A program made the position numbers and the translations under genes. The notes under the pieces were generated by a model. It had not been told where the DNA came from, did no database searches, and saw only the letters and a list, made by a program, of their open reading frames with translations. Source: JABDGR01 sp964561455 (GTDB taxonomy: Bacteria > Verrucomicrobiota > Verrucomicrobiia > Opitutales > JABDGR01). Taken from it: a stretch of 64,000 bases of DNA. Shown piece by piece: positions 35,080-43,744 of the stretch. The stretch spans positions 9,073-73,072 of the forward strand of contig CAZLPS010000010.1 of assembly GCA_964561455.1 (NCBI GenBank), in the 5' to 3' direction. Numbering within the stretch: the stretch's first letter is position 1; each line of letters begins with the position of its first letter.

Positions 35080-36267
35080 TCAGGGTCCGCCTTCGAGGAG
35101 GCGCACCCGGCGGTGTTTGGCGGGGAATTGCAGGGTGACGGTGGTGCCCTTGCCCACGGAGCTTTCAAGCGCTATTTGCCCGCCGTGCGCCCGGAGGATG
35201 CGTTGCACAATCATCATCCCGAGACCGTGCCCGCCACGCTTGGTGGAAAAATACGGTTGAAAGATCCTGGGCAAATCCGCCTGGGCGATGCCCACGCCAT
35301 TGTCGGCAAAAGCCAGGTAGACCCAGGCGTCATCCGCCCGCGCGGCGATGCGCAAGCGCCCGCCGCGTTCCATGGCCTCCATCGCATTTTTCAGCAAGTT
35401 GAAAAACACCTGCTTGATTTGGTTGCGGTCGCCGAGGACGGGCGGCGGCGGTTGGACCACTTCAATCTCGACGCGCACGCCGAGGTTTTCCAGTTCCTGC
35501 TGTTGCAGCGCCAGGACTTCCGTCAGGAGCGCCAGCAAATCCACTTCCGCCAGATTGGGCGGCTGCGGGCGGATGGCTTCGAGGAAATGGCGGATGATGC
35601 CGTCGAGCCGTTCGATTTCGGAGACGCAAATGTCAGCCGACGTCTTGATTTTCTTCGTGGCGGCCGTCTCTTTGAGCTTGGCGAGGTGGCGTTCGATGAG
35701 CTGCAGGTGAATGTTCATCGAATTGAGCGGATTGCCCAGTTCGTGGGCCACGCCCGCCGCGAGCATGAGCACGGAGTCGAGCCGCTCGCTTTCGATGAGG
35801 TCGCGCGTCGAGCGCTGTTCCTCGGTGATGTCGGTCAGCACGACGGCAAACTGGCCTTCCGCGCCGCGTTTGCGGTCGCTTGCCAGGGGGACCACATAGA
35901 GGCGCACGTGCCGGCGCTCGGGGTAGGTAATTTCAATCTCGCGGGTGAGCGCCCGGGCCGGGGCAATGTCACCGGTGGCGCGGGGCGTCAAGTCCAGCGC
36001 GCGCGCCAAATCCGGCATGACCTTCCCGAGGCGCGCGGAACCGACATCTTTTTCCGGCAAGGCAATCAGGGCCCGGGCGGCGGCGTTGGCGTATTGGATG
36101 ACGCCGCTGGGGTCCACCACGAGAATGCCATCTTTGATGGTGTTAAAGACGGTCTCAAGCGTCTCGCGCTCCCGGGCCAGGCGCTGGGCGAGAATGGCGA
36201 GGTTGCCGGGATCGAGGTCATCAATCCGGCCCAAAATACGTTCCAAGGGGTTGCCGCGGCGGGACAT
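35080..36267 (-). CDS. Soluble PAS-domain sensor histidine kinase
   Basis: 395 residues from ATG 36267 (MSRRGNPLERILGRIDDLD). A coiled segment leads into a PAS domain (about 45-165, GILVVDPSGVIQYANAAARA), then HisKA with the phospho-acceptor His in LAAGVAHELGNPLNSMNIH, and a HATPase domain with N box QVFFNLLKNAMEAM, G1 FADNGVGIA and G2 GGHGLGMMIVQRIL. There is no membrane helix, so sensing is cytoplasmic, as in NtrB-type kinases. No response regulator lies nearby. A short gap (13 nt) separates it from the 59-aa gene upstream. Confidence 0.9.
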   Translation of the reverse strand: MSRRGNPLERILGRIDDLDPGNLAILAQRLARERETLETVFNTIKDGILVVDPSGVIQYANAAARALIALPEKDVGSARLGKVMPDLARALDLTPRATGDIAPARALTREIEITYPERRHVRLYVVPLASDRKRGAEGQFAVVLTDITEEQRSTRDLIESERLDSVLMLAAGVAHELGNPLNSMNIHLQLIERHLAKLKETAATKKIKTSADICVSEIERLDGIIRHFLEAIRPQPPNLAEVDLLALLTEVLALQQQELENLGVRVEIEVVQPPPPVLGDRNQIKQVFFNLLKNAMEAMERGGRLRIAARADDAWVYLAFADNGVGIAQADLPRIFQPYFSTKRGGHGLGMMIVQRILRAHGGQIALESSVGKGTTVTLQFPAKHRRVRLLEGGP

Positions 36268-36280
36268 GGGAATGGCGCGG

Positions 36281-36460
36281 TTAGGGCCGAGGATGATGCA
36301 CGATGGGTTGGCGAGGCAAGTGCCAGCAGCCGCCTGCCCGGCGCTCGCGCTGCCAGCGTTCAATGGCCTCGACCCGCTGCTCCCAGCCAACGCCCGGCGC
36401 GACCCGCGACTGGCTGCGCTGGCTGGCGAGGAATTTTTCGAGAGGCCATTTCTTTTCCAT
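36281..36460 (-). CDS. 59-aa small protein, partner of the NTase-fold gene
   Basis: ATG 36460 lies five bases after the stop of the nucleotidyltransferase-fold gene, and its stop is 13 nt before the kinase start, so it sits neatly in the operon. It reads MEKKWPLEKFLASQRSQSRV, then GVGWEQRVEAIERWQRERRA; it is basic, amphipathic and helical. Coordinates fill the gap exactly and the frame uses GC-rich codons like its neighbours. No family recognised. A regulatory or neutralising partner of the upstream protein is inference. Confidence 0.6.
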   Translation of the reverse strand: MEKKWPLEKFLASQRSQSRVAPGVGWEQRVEAIERWQRERRAGGCWHLPRQPIVHHPRP

Positions 36461-36465
36461 AAAAT

Positions 36466-36984
36466 TTAATTCTTTTCCGGTAAAAACTGGCGGGAGAAAT
36501 TCCGCCAGGCATCAACCAAGTGGTGACGCGCCAACAATTCCTGAAACTTGCCGCGGTCCAGCGCATCCGCCTCGCAAAACAAAGCCAGCCGGACTTTATC
36601 CTTGGGACGACCGACTTGCAACATAATCGCCGCCAGATGCTCCGCCGTCAATACCCGGGTGGAAGTTTGGCCAAAATTCGCCGTTCGGGCCTGGGCCAGC
36701 GCCTCTTCGGTCAGGGGATTGTGGGTGGGGAGAAATTGCACCAACCAGCCTTCGATCTCAAAGCACGCCTCATGAGCGGCATGGCCATGCTCCCGCAAAT
36801 AATCGAGCAACTGGCGCACATCTACCAGTCCCAACTTATCCACCTGGATGGGAATGAAGACATCCAGATCCAAGGTGGCGGTCGGCGCAATATAATAGGA
36901 GGCCGCAATGGCACCGCCAATGGCATAGGATCCAATCACGCCACTGGACACCATTTCATTAAGAGCCTGGAGGGTTTTTTCCAT
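36466..36984 (-). CDS. Nucleotidyltransferase-fold protein (AbiEii-like)
   Basis: 172 residues from ATG 36984, two bases after the coaB stop; an in-frame TTG 36996 is less likely. The core GSYAIGGAIAASYYIAPTAT followed by LDLDVFIPI is the GG...T.D.D pattern of the minimal nucleotidyltransferase fold seen in AbiEii-type toxins and related proteins; RVLTAEHLAAIMLQVGRPKD is the usual second half. AbiEii-like enzymes act in abortive infection or type IV toxin-antitoxin systems, but housekeeping relatives exist. Placement inside a cofactor-gene operon is unusual. Confidence 0.75.
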   Translation of the reverse strand: MEKTLQALNEMVSSGVIGSYAIGGAIAASYYIAPTATLDLDVFIPIQVDKLGLVDVRQLLDYLREHGHAAHEACFEIEGWLVQFLPTHNPLTEEALAQARTANFGQTSTRVLTAEHLAAIMLQVGRPKDKVRLALFCEADALDRGKFQELLARHHLVDAWRNFSRQFLPEKN

Positions 36985-36986
36985 GA

Positions 36987-37652
36987 CTAAAAACAAATCA
37001 TAGCCGCGAAATAATTCCGCAGGCGAGTGATAAGTTGCTTGGCGATCCCTGCCTTTGGAGCGAGGCCAAGTTTTAACCAGGTGCCGTCGCGACCGATGAG
37101 CGTCACTTTATTATGGTCGGATCCAAAACCCGCACCCGCCCGGCCCACGCGATTGGCGACGATGAAATCCAGATTTTTCTCTTTGAGCTTGCGGCGGGCA
37201 TAAGCTTCGAGGTTTTTGGTTTCGGCGGCGAAGCCGACAACGAGCTGGCCGGATTTTTTGCGCGCCGCCATTTTCTTAAGAATGTCCACAGTGGGTTCGA
37301 ATTTGACGACCAGGGGGGCGTTGCCCTTTTTAACTTTGTGGGAAATAACCTTTTTGGGGCGGAAGTCGCTGACGGCCGCGCACATGATCAGCACGTCGCA
37401 GCGGGGAAACCGTTTTTCCACCGCCGCCAGCATATCGGCGGCGGATACCACCTGAAACACTTTTACCCCGGCGGGAGGCGGTAGTGAGACCGGGCCGCTG
37501 ATTAAATCCACCTTCCAGCCGGCCGCCACCGCGGCCGCGGCGAGGGCGTAGCCCATCTTGCCGCTCGAAGGATTGCTGAGAAAGCGCACGGGGTCGAGGT
37601 GTTCGCGCGTCGGCCCGGCGGTCACCAAACAGCGAATGGGTCGGGGCTTCAT
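36987..37652 (-). CDS. coaB: Phosphopantothenoylcysteine synthetase (CoaB domain only)
   Basis: Joins cysteine to 4'-phosphopantothenate in coenzyme A synthesis. The 221-residue protein has only the CoaB half of the usual CoaBC fusion: TAGPTREHLDPVRFLSNPSS, GKMGYALAAAA, the conserved CAAVSDFRP, KFEPTVDIL, VGFAAET and IVANRV. A separate CoaC decarboxylase must be encoded elsewhere. It lies 21 nt downstream of ribF. Confidence 0.93.
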   Translation of the reverse strand: MKPRPIRCLVTAGPTREHLDPVRFLSNPSSGKMGYALAAAAVAAGWKVDLISGPVSLPPPAGVKVFQVVSAADMLAAVEKRFPRCDVLIMCAAVSDFRPKKVISHKVKKGNAPLVVKFEPTVDILKKMAARKKSGQLVVGFAAETKNLEAYARRKLKEKNLDFIVANRVGRAGAGFGSDHNKVTLIGRDGTWLKLGLAPKAGIAKQLITRLRNYFAAMICF

Positions 37653-37673
37653 GGGCGTTGGATTCCGAAAAAT

Positions 37674-38624
37674 CTACTGCTTTTTAAATCGTTTTTCGGC
37701 GGCAACGCAATCGCGCGCAATTTGTTTCTTTAGGGCCTTCAGGGAGGGAAATTTTCTTTCCGGGCGCAGGAATTCCAGCCACTCGACGCGCACTTTGGCG
37801 CGGGGGCCGGGCGCCGGACCGCGGCCAAGCAAATGGGTTTCGAGCAGGGGCTTGACGGGACCGCGGCGCTCCACGGTGGGACGATGCCCGTAATTGGCGA
37901 CGCCCCGCCGCCACCGGCCATGGGAGGTGCGCAAGCGCACGGCATAGACGCCGAGGGCGGGCTGGGCTTCCGGTTCCCAGGCCAGGTTAAGGGTGGGAAA
38001 ACCAATTTTCCGGCCCAGTTTCCGACCGGGTTGGACGATACCTTCGCAGTAGTATGTGTAGCCAAGCAGGCGGCTGGCCTCATCAATGGCGCCGCGGGCC
38101 AGCAATTCGCGAATGCGGGTGCTGGAAACCGGCCGGCCATTGTGCCGCAGGCGCGCGATGCTGACGACGGTCAGGCCGAGGTCGCGTCCGGAATGCACGA
38201 GCAAATCGACGTCGCCGGCGCGCTTGTGGCCGAAGCGAAAGTTTTCACCGACGTAAACCGCGGCCAGTGAGGGCAAATGCTTTTTGAGGTAAGCGAGAAA
38301 ATGCCCGGCGGGCAGGCGCGCAAATTTCCGGGTAAACGGTTGGGCGATGATCAAATCGACTCCGAATTCACGCAGGAACCGGGCCTTTTGTTCCGGAGGC
38401 ATGAGGAGCAGGGTGGGCGATTGGGGATGAAACAGGCGGCTGGGATGCGGGTGGAACGTCAGCACGGCGGTCACCCCGCCGCTCTGTTTGGCGGAATGCA
38501 GGGCGGCCTCGATCACGGCCTGGTGGCCCAGATGCACGCCATCGAACATTCCGATGGCCAGGTGCAGTGGGCCGGGTGCGGGCCGAACCTGGGCAAGCGA
38601 AGTGGCGCGGTGTTGGGCGCTCAT
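37674..38624 (-). CDS. ribF: Bifunctional riboflavin kinase/FAD synthetase
   Basis: Makes FMN and FAD from riboflavin. ATG 38624 (MSAQHRATSLAQVRP) gives 316 residues. The N-terminal nucleotidyltransferase domain has AIGMFDGVHLGHQAVI; the kinase domain (about 185-310) has GRKIGFPTLNL and ANYGHRPTVE. It follows truB in the classical nusA-infB-rbfA-truB-ribF order, the only riboflavin gene in this run. Confidence 0.94.
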   Translation of the reverse strand: MSAQHRATSLAQVRPAPGPLHLAIGMFDGVHLGHQAVIEAALHSAKQSGGVTAVLTFHPHPSRLFHPQSPTLLLMPPEQKARFLREFGVDLIIAQPFTRKFARLPAGHFLAYLKKHLPSLAAVYVGENFRFGHKRAGDVDLLVHSGRDLGLTVVSIARLRHNGRPVSSTRIRELLARGAIDEASRLLGYTYYCEGIVQPGRKLGRKIGFPTLNLAWEPEAQPALGVYAVRLRTSHGRWRRGVANYGHRPTVERRGPVKPLLETHLLGRGPAPGPRAKVRVEWLEFLRPERKFPSLKALKKQIARDCVAAEKRFKKQ

Positions 38625-38642
38625 GAGGGGGAAAAGCAAGGC

Positions 38643-38682
38643 GGGCGCAGCGAATCAACCAGGGCGCAGCAAGTCTGCGCCC
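38643..38682. repeat. Palindromic repeat fused to the truB 3' end
   Basis: Perfect hairpin GGGCGCAG-CAAGT-CTGCGCCC (38662-38682), with a further partial copy, GCGGGCGCAGCG, at 38642. On the minus strand it reads TAGGGGCGCAGACTTGCTGC, and its TAG is the truB stop codon. It has no T run, so it is a poor intrinsic terminator and looks more like a dispersed palindromic repeat. Confidence 0.65.
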
Positions 38683-39408
38683 CTACAGGACGTGGCTCGG
38701 GACGGCTTGGTAGACCGGGATGAGGCGGCGGCGGATGTCGGCCAAACTCATGGTGTCAAATTGGTCGAGTGGGGCGCCGTCGGAGAGCCGGAATTGGCCC
38801 GAGCCGGTACGGCGCAGCACAGTCAAGGTCGCGCCACAGCCCAGTTTTTTTCCGAGATCATGCGCGATGGTGCGGACGTAAGTGCCCTTTGAACTCTTCA
38901 GGCGGAACTGGGCGAGTGGGGGGGTGTAATCGAGCAGTTCAAAGGAATCCACATGGATGAAGCGCGGCTCCCGTTCGACTTCCTGGCCCTTCCGCGCGAG
39001 CTTGTAGAGCGGCACGCCCTTGATTTTTTTGGCGGAAAACATTGGCGGCGTTTGAAACTGGTCGCCCACGAAAGTCTGCATCACGGTGCGGAGCGCGTCG
39101 GCGTCCATGGACGGAACGGGGTGGGTTTCGGTGACTTCGCCGTCAGCGTCGTGGGAGTCGGTGATTTTGCCGAGTTCAAAGGTGCCCTCGTATTCCTTGT
39201 CGAGGCTCGTCAGGTATTGGGAGACTTTCGTGGCGCGGCCGATGAGCATGACGAGGAGGCCGGTGGCCAGGGGGTCGAGCGTGCCGGCGTGGCCGATCTG
39301 GCGCATTTGCAGGCGGTGGCGCAGGCGCGCGACCACGTCGTGCGAAGTCATACCCGTGGGTTTGTCCACGAGGAGGATGCCTTCCAGTTGATGGGGATCG
39401 GGGGACAT
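38683..39408 (-). CDS. truB: tRNA pseudouridine-55 synthase
   Basis: Modifies U55 of tRNA. 241 residues: GILLVDKPTGMTSHDVVARL, the catalytic-aspartate motif GHAGTLDPLATGLL, KEYEGTFELG, PMFSAKKIKGVPLYKLARKG and SSKGTYVRTIAHDLG are all in place. It is on the short side because no C-terminal PUA domain follows. Its stop codon comes from the palindromic repeat described at 38643-38682. Confidence 0.95.
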   Translation of the reverse strand: MSPDPHQLEGILLVDKPTGMTSHDVVARLRHRLQMRQIGHAGTLDPLATGLLVMLIGRATKVSQYLTSLDKEYEGTFELGKITDSHDADGEVTETHPVPSMDADALRTVMQTFVGDQFQTPPMFSAKKIKGVPLYKLARKGQEVEREPRFIHVDSFELLDYTPPLAQFRLKSSKGTYVRTIAHDLGKKLGCGATLTVLRRTGSGQFRLSDGAPLDQFDTMSLADIRRRLIPVYQAVPSHVL

Positions 39409-39413
39409 GGGGG

Positions 39414-39538
39414 GAATTAGGAATTAAGAATTAAGAATTAAGAAACCAGAGCTGCGAAACAAGACGTGGTCTTTCGCCATTGAAACCAATTTGGGCCGGC
39501 TGGCAAAGAAGGGTCAAAATTCTTAATTCAAAATTTGG
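39414..39538. repeat. Iterated-word tract AATTAAG between nrnA and truB
   Basis: Left block 39414-39446 repeats GAATTAAGAATTAAG several times; right block 39515-39538 carries the inverse, AATTCTTAATTCAAAATT. The two blocks can pair imperfectly. No gene lies between them. Confidence 0.7.
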
Positions 39539-39541
39539 ATT

Positions 39542-40528
39542 TTACTTCGTGTTGGCCAGTTGTTCGCCCAGGGCGGCGAGAAATTTCGGGTAAAACTGGT
39601 CAAAGGTTTCGTTGACGTTGAAGCCGGCCGCGCAGGCGTGGCCGCCGCCGCCGAAACGCTGCGCCAGCTTGTGCATCGCAAAATGCGGGTCCTTGGCACG
39701 CAGGCTGCCTTTGACAAGCTGGTCGCGCTCCTCGATTAACACCCCCACGTCCACGCCCTCGATGGCGCGGGCATAATCCACCAGGCCCTCGGTGTCCTCA
39801 CGGCGCGCGCTGGTCGCGGCAAAATCGGCATCGCGCAGAATGCCGATGCACGCGCGGCCGTTTAATTCGAGGCGGAGGGAATTGAGAAACGCCTGGAGGA
39901 GCCGGGTTTTACCCAGGCTTTCGCGTTCAAAAAGCAGCCGGGCAGCGGTGCCGGGGTCGGCGCCGCGGGTGGTCAGTTGCGCGCAAAGCTGAAAGACCTG
40001 CGGGGTGGTGGAGGGGAAGCGAAACTGCCCGGTGTCCGTCGCAATGCCCAGGTACAGCGCCTGGGCGGTGACGGCATCCAGGGGCAGGGCGGCATCGAAG
40101 AAAAAGCCCGCGAGGACTTCGGCGGTGGCGGCGGTTTCCGGCAGCACAAAGTTGTGCTCCGCATAACTGTCGTTGGAAACGTGGTGGTCCACCATCAGAT
40201 ACGTCCGGGGGAAGATCTCGCGTAATTTCAGGCCGACGCGCAGGGCGTCGGCACAATCCACGCACACGGCGACCGTGCCCGGCTCGGGCTGATATTCGGT
40301 GACGCGCCGCCACGGGGTGTCGCCGACAAATTCCTTGAGCAGCCGCGGCACGGGGTCCTGGTTGACGGCGACAACTACCGCCCCGAGGGCGCGCAGCACG
40401 CGGGTCAGCGCCACCTGCGAGCCAATGCAATCGCCATCCGGCCGCATGTGGCCGAGGACGGCGACGGGGCGGCCGCGCAGGCCTTCGAGCAGGGTGCGGA
40501 AGCGGGCGGAATGTTGGGGGAAATACAT
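39542..40528 (-). CDS. nrnA: DHH-family oligoribonuclease/pAp phosphatase (NrnA-like)
   Basis: Degrades very short RNAs and 3'-phosphoadenosine-5'-phosphate. 328 residues: the metal motifs GHMRPDGDCIGSQVAL (DxD), VDCAD, and VDHHVSND (DHH) make up the DHH domain; the C-terminal DHHA1 domain ends FGGGGHACAAGFNV, the usual RNA-binding GGGH loop. It sits between rbfA and truB, a common position for nrnA. Confidence 0.93.
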   Translation of the reverse strand: MYFPQHSARFRTLLEGLRGRPVAVLGHMRPDGDCIGSQVALTRVLRALGAVVVAVNQDPVPRLLKEFVGDTPWRRVTEYQPEPGTVAVCVDCADALRVGLKLREIFPRTYLMVDHHVSNDSYAEHNFVLPETAATAEVLAGFFFDAALPLDAVTAQALYLGIATDTGQFRFPSTTPQVFQLCAQLTTRGADPGTAARLLFERESLGKTRLLQAFLNSLRLELNGRACIGILRDADFAATSARREDTEGLVDYARAIEGVDVGVLIEERDQLVKGSLRAKDPHFAMHKLAQRFGGGGHACAAGFNVNETFDQFYPKFLAALGEQLANTK

Positions 40529-40535
40529 CGGGCAA

Positions 40536-40640
40536 AATTTTGAAATTCGAAATTCGAATTACGAAACGAAACGGCGACGGGCGGAAGGGATGGGTGGGTC
40601 TTCGGCGGCGTTCCATTCGCTATTCGTCATTCGTCATTTC
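40536..40640. repeat. Iterated-word tract overlapping the rbfA 3' end
   Basis: Left block 40536-40570 repeats GAAATTCGAAATTCG; right block 40612-40640 repeats ATTCGTCATTCGTCATT. Codons for the last six residues and the stop of rbfA (40620-40640) lie inside the right block. Confidence 0.7.
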
Positions 40641-41000
40641 CCCCTCTTTTTCGTTCTTGAATTCGCCCCGGGCTTCGAGTTCGTCGAGGATGGCGAGCGT
40701 GCGGTTGCCGCGCACATGGGAATCATCAAAGTGGAAACTAAGCGCCGGCGTGTATTTGAGGGTCACGACTTTGAACACCCGGGTGCGCAATTCGCCCTTG
40801 ATTTCCTCAAGCAGTTGTTCGGCCTCGTGCTTGGCCATGGCGCCGCCGATGACGGAAAAATAAACCCGGGCAGCCCGCAAGTCGGGCGTCGTATCCACTT
40901 CCGTGATGGTGATGCCCACGGTGCGTTCGCGAAAACGGGTGTGCAACAAATCGCTGACTTCGCGCTGGATCAATTCGTTAATGCGGACGACGCGGGACAT
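40620..41000 (-). CDS. rbfA: Ribosome-binding factor A
   Basis: Late 30S subunit assembly factor with a KH-like fold. 126 residues: VVRINELIQREVSDLLHTRF at the start, then ITITEVDTTPDLRAARVYFS and LRTRVFKVVTLKYTPALSFHFDDS. The C-terminal residues EMTNDE are encoded by the neighbouring iterated-word repeat. It lies downstream of infB, as in most bacteria. Confidence 0.95.
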   Translation of the reverse strand: MSRVVRINELIQREVSDLLHTRFRERTVGITITEVDTTPDLRAARVYFSVIGGAMAKHEAEQLLEEIKGELRTRVFKVVTLKYTPALSFHFDDSHVRGNRTLAILDELEARGEFKNEKEGEMTNDE

Positions 41001-41140
41001 GGCGGAGAAAATTTAAGATTGGCAGGGAGGGCGCGGCGGATCCGTGTCCCGGCGTGGGAGTGAATGGTGCGGACGGTGGGGGAGCAGGGCTTGGATGGAA
41101 CAAGCGGGTGGGTGGCGGCGGCAGGCGCCCGGCCGGCCGA

Positions 41141-43651
41141 TTACAGCGCGGCTTTGATTTGCAGAATCTCAAAACATTCAACGACGTCGCCCGGCTGGTA
41201 GTCCTCGTAGCCATCCAAGTGGAGGCCGCATTCGAAACCGGCCCGCACTTCGCTGGCGTCGTCCTTGAAGCGTTTGAGCGTGTCAATGCGCCCGGTAAAG
41301 AGTTTGACGTCTTTGCGCAGGATGCGCGCGTGGGCGGAGCGGGCGATGCGGCCTTCGGTGACCATGCAGCCGGCGACAAAGCCCTTGGCCAGCGGGAAGA
41401 CCTGGCGAACTTCGGCGGCGCCGATTTTGTTTTCGCGGAGTTCGGGGTCGAGCATGTCCGCCATGGCGTCACGCACCTGGTTGAGCAACTCGTAAATGAT
41501 GTCGTGCTGGATGATGCGCACGCCCTTGTGCTTGGCCGTGGAGGCCACGCCGTTTTCCATTTTCACGTTGAAGCCGACGACTGCGGCGTCGGAAGCGCCA
41601 GCCATGATGACGTCGTTCTGGCTGATGGGCCCCACTTCGGCGCTGACGACTTCGAGTTTGACCTTGTCGCTCTTGATGTCTTGGAGGCAGACCGCCAACG
41701 CCTCGACCGTGCCGTGCACATCGCCTTTGACGATGCAGCGGAAAACCTTTTGCTTGGTCTCTTTGATGGCCTTGAGCAGGGCGTCCAAATCGGCCACGCG
41801 CTCGACCGTGTTCTCCGTGTGGGCGACTTTGCGCAATTCACTTTCAGCGGCTTCCGCCTCGGCTTTCGCGGCGCGGTCGTTCTTGGCGGAATGGAAATGC
41901 GCGCCGGCTTCCGGAGCGCCGGACCACCCGAGGAGGCGGGCGGGCGTGCCCGGGGGCACGGACTTCAGCGGCTCTCCAAGGGCGTCCACCATGGCGCGAA
42001 CTTTGCAATGATGGGGCCCGCACACGAGCGAGGCGCCCGGCTTGAGCGTGCCCTTTTCGACAATGATCGTGGCAGTCGCGCCGCGGCCGATTTCAACTTG
42101 GGAATCTATCACCACGCCCTCCGCCGGGCATTGTGGATTGGCTTTGAGTTCGAGAATTTCGGCCTGAAGCAGAATCGCGTCGAGCAATTTTTCGACGTTG
42201 GTGCCTTTAAGCGCGGAAATGGGTTCGCACAGAGTTTCACCACCCCAGTCTTCCGACGTGATGCCATGCTGTTGCATGGCCTGCTTGACGCGTTCGACGT
42301 TCGCGCCTTTCGCGTCCATTTTATTGATGGCGACAATGATGGGCACGCCGGCCGTTTGGGCGAAGGTAAGCGCTTCTTCCGTTTGCGGCATGAAACCGTC
42401 GTCGGCGGCCACCACCAAGACGGCAATGTCGGTGAGGTTGGCGCCGCGTTCGCGCATTTTGGTGAAGGCCGCGTGGCCGGGCGTGTCGAGAAAGGTGATC
42501 TTATGTTTGTTGTGCTCGATCTGGTAGGCGCCGGTGTGCTGGGTGATGCCGCCAGCCTCGCCGGCCACGACATTGGTCTTGCGGATGGCGTCGAGCAGCG
42601 TGGTCTTGCCGTGGTTGACGTGGCCGAGAACGCACACGATGGGTGCGCGCGGCTCGAGAAACTTGGATTCGTCCACCGGCGGGGGCTCGACCTTTTTGGC
42701 GGGGGTGGGGCCGCCGGCGCCGGGCTGATCGCCGCGGTGTTTGATTTCGAGTGTGCAGCCATGGCGTTTCGCCAACCGCATGGCGACCTCTTCGTCCACC
42801 GCCTGATTCATTGAGGCAAAAATGTTCATCTCCATCATTTCGGAGATGAGGCGGAAGGGTTTGACGCCCAGCAGAGTCGCAAAATCGCGGACGATGATCG
42901 GCGGTTTGACTTGAATGACTCGGCCGGGGCCGGCCGGCTCCGGCGCGGTGGCGACGCTGGCGGCAATCGTCGGCGGCTTGGAGCCCGCGCCGCCCGTGGC
43001 GGGTGTGGGCGCTGCAACCGGTAGTGGGGCGCTTTTGGCCGGGGGCGGCAAACTGGGCGTCTTGACCGACGGAGCCGGCAAACTGGGTGGCCGGGTGGAC
43101 GGTGAGGCAATTTTTCCTGTGGCCGGCCCCGAAACCGTCGAACTGGTGGGGCCCGTGTTTGAACGTGGCGCGCCCGAGCCTCCACCCATGCCTGGATAAC
43201 GCACGGCCGGCCCCGAAGATTGCGGCGTCGGAGCAAAAGACGTGGGCTTGGCCGGGAGGGTCGGCGCGGGCAGGCGCGGCGGCAATTTTGGTGCGGCCAG
43301 CGGCGTGGTGGGCGAGGCAATGCCGACGGGATTGCGCGTGGCGGCGGCGGCGGCTTTGGCGGCGGCCTCGGCGGCTTCACGCTCCCGGCGTTCACGGCTC
43401 AGGTCCTCGGCGGTTTTGACGACGCCAGCAGGCGGGGTGGCCGGTTTGGCCGGCTCGACCGGGGCCGGGGCCGGCTCCGCGACCGGGGTCATCCGGTCCT
43501 TGTACTTTTCGACCACCGCTTCGGCGGTAATATTATCTACAGTGGAAGAGGGGCTTTTAACATCGTAACCGAATTGCGCCTTGAGGATGTCCATCAGCTC
43601 CTTGTTCTCCATGTTGAGCTGCTTGGAGAGATTGTGGACACGTACGCTCAT
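41141..43651 (-). CDS. infB: Translation initiation factor IF-2
   Basis: 836 residues. An N-terminal IF2_N domain (MSVRVHNLSKQLNMENKELM) and a long Pro/Ala-rich linker (about 55-260) precede the G domain, then domains II-IV ending QPGDVVECFEILQIKAAL. GTPase motifs: G1 CVLGHVNHGKTTLLDAI, G3 DTPGHAAFTKMRERG, G4 NKMDAKGAN. The G1 has Asn where IF-2 normally has Asp (GHVDHGKT). The neighbours nusA and rbfA are the classical ones. Confidence 0.97.
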   Translation of the reverse strand: MSVRVHNLSKQLNMENKELMDILKAQFGYDVKSPSSTVDNITAEAVVEKYKDRMTPVAEPAPAPVEPAKPATPPAGVVKTAEDLSRERREREAAEAAAKAAAAATRNPVGIASPTTPLAAPKLPPRLPAPTLPAKPTSFAPTPQSSGPAVRYPGMGGGSGAPRSNTGPTSSTVSGPATGKIASPSTRPPSLPAPSVKTPSLPPPAKSAPLPVAAPTPATGGAGSKPPTIAASVATAPEPAGPGRVIQVKPPIIVRDFATLLGVKPFRLISEMMEMNIFASMNQAVDEEVAMRLAKRHGCTLEIKHRGDQPGAGGPTPAKKVEPPPVDESKFLEPRAPIVCVLGHVNHGKTTLLDAIRKTNVVAGEAGGITQHTGAYQIEHNKHKITFLDTPGHAAFTKMRERGANLTDIAVLVVAADDGFMPQTEEALTFAQTAGVPIIVAINKMDAKGANVERVKQAMQQHGITSEDWGGETLCEPISALKGTNVEKLLDAILLQAEILELKANPQCPAEGVVIDSQVEIGRGATATIIVEKGTLKPGASLVCGPHHCKVRAMVDALGEPLKSVPPGTPARLLGWSGAPEAGAHFHSAKNDRAAKAEAEAAESELRKVAHTENTVERVADLDALLKAIKETKQKVFRCIVKGDVHGTVEALAVCLQDIKSDKVKLEVVSAEVGPISQNDVIMAGASDAAVVGFNVKMENGVASTAKHKGVRIIQHDIIYELLNQVRDAMADMLDPELRENKIGAAEVRQVFPLAKGFVAGCMVTEGRIARSAHARILRKDVKLFTGRIDTLKRFKDDASEVRAGFECGLHLDGYEDYQPGDVVECFEILQIKAAL

Positions 43652-43744
43652 ATTTGGAGGATGGGAGGCAGCAAGACGGCAGTCAGGGGGTCAGGCGAAA
43701 AGTTGGATAATGGAGATGGGGTGGATTCAAAACAACACTGGAAA

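Noticed and set aside
35020..36462. A 480-codon plus-strand frame opposite the histidine kinase
   Set aside because: Shadow of the kinase and the 59-aa gene; no motif, and it runs through three minus-strand genes.
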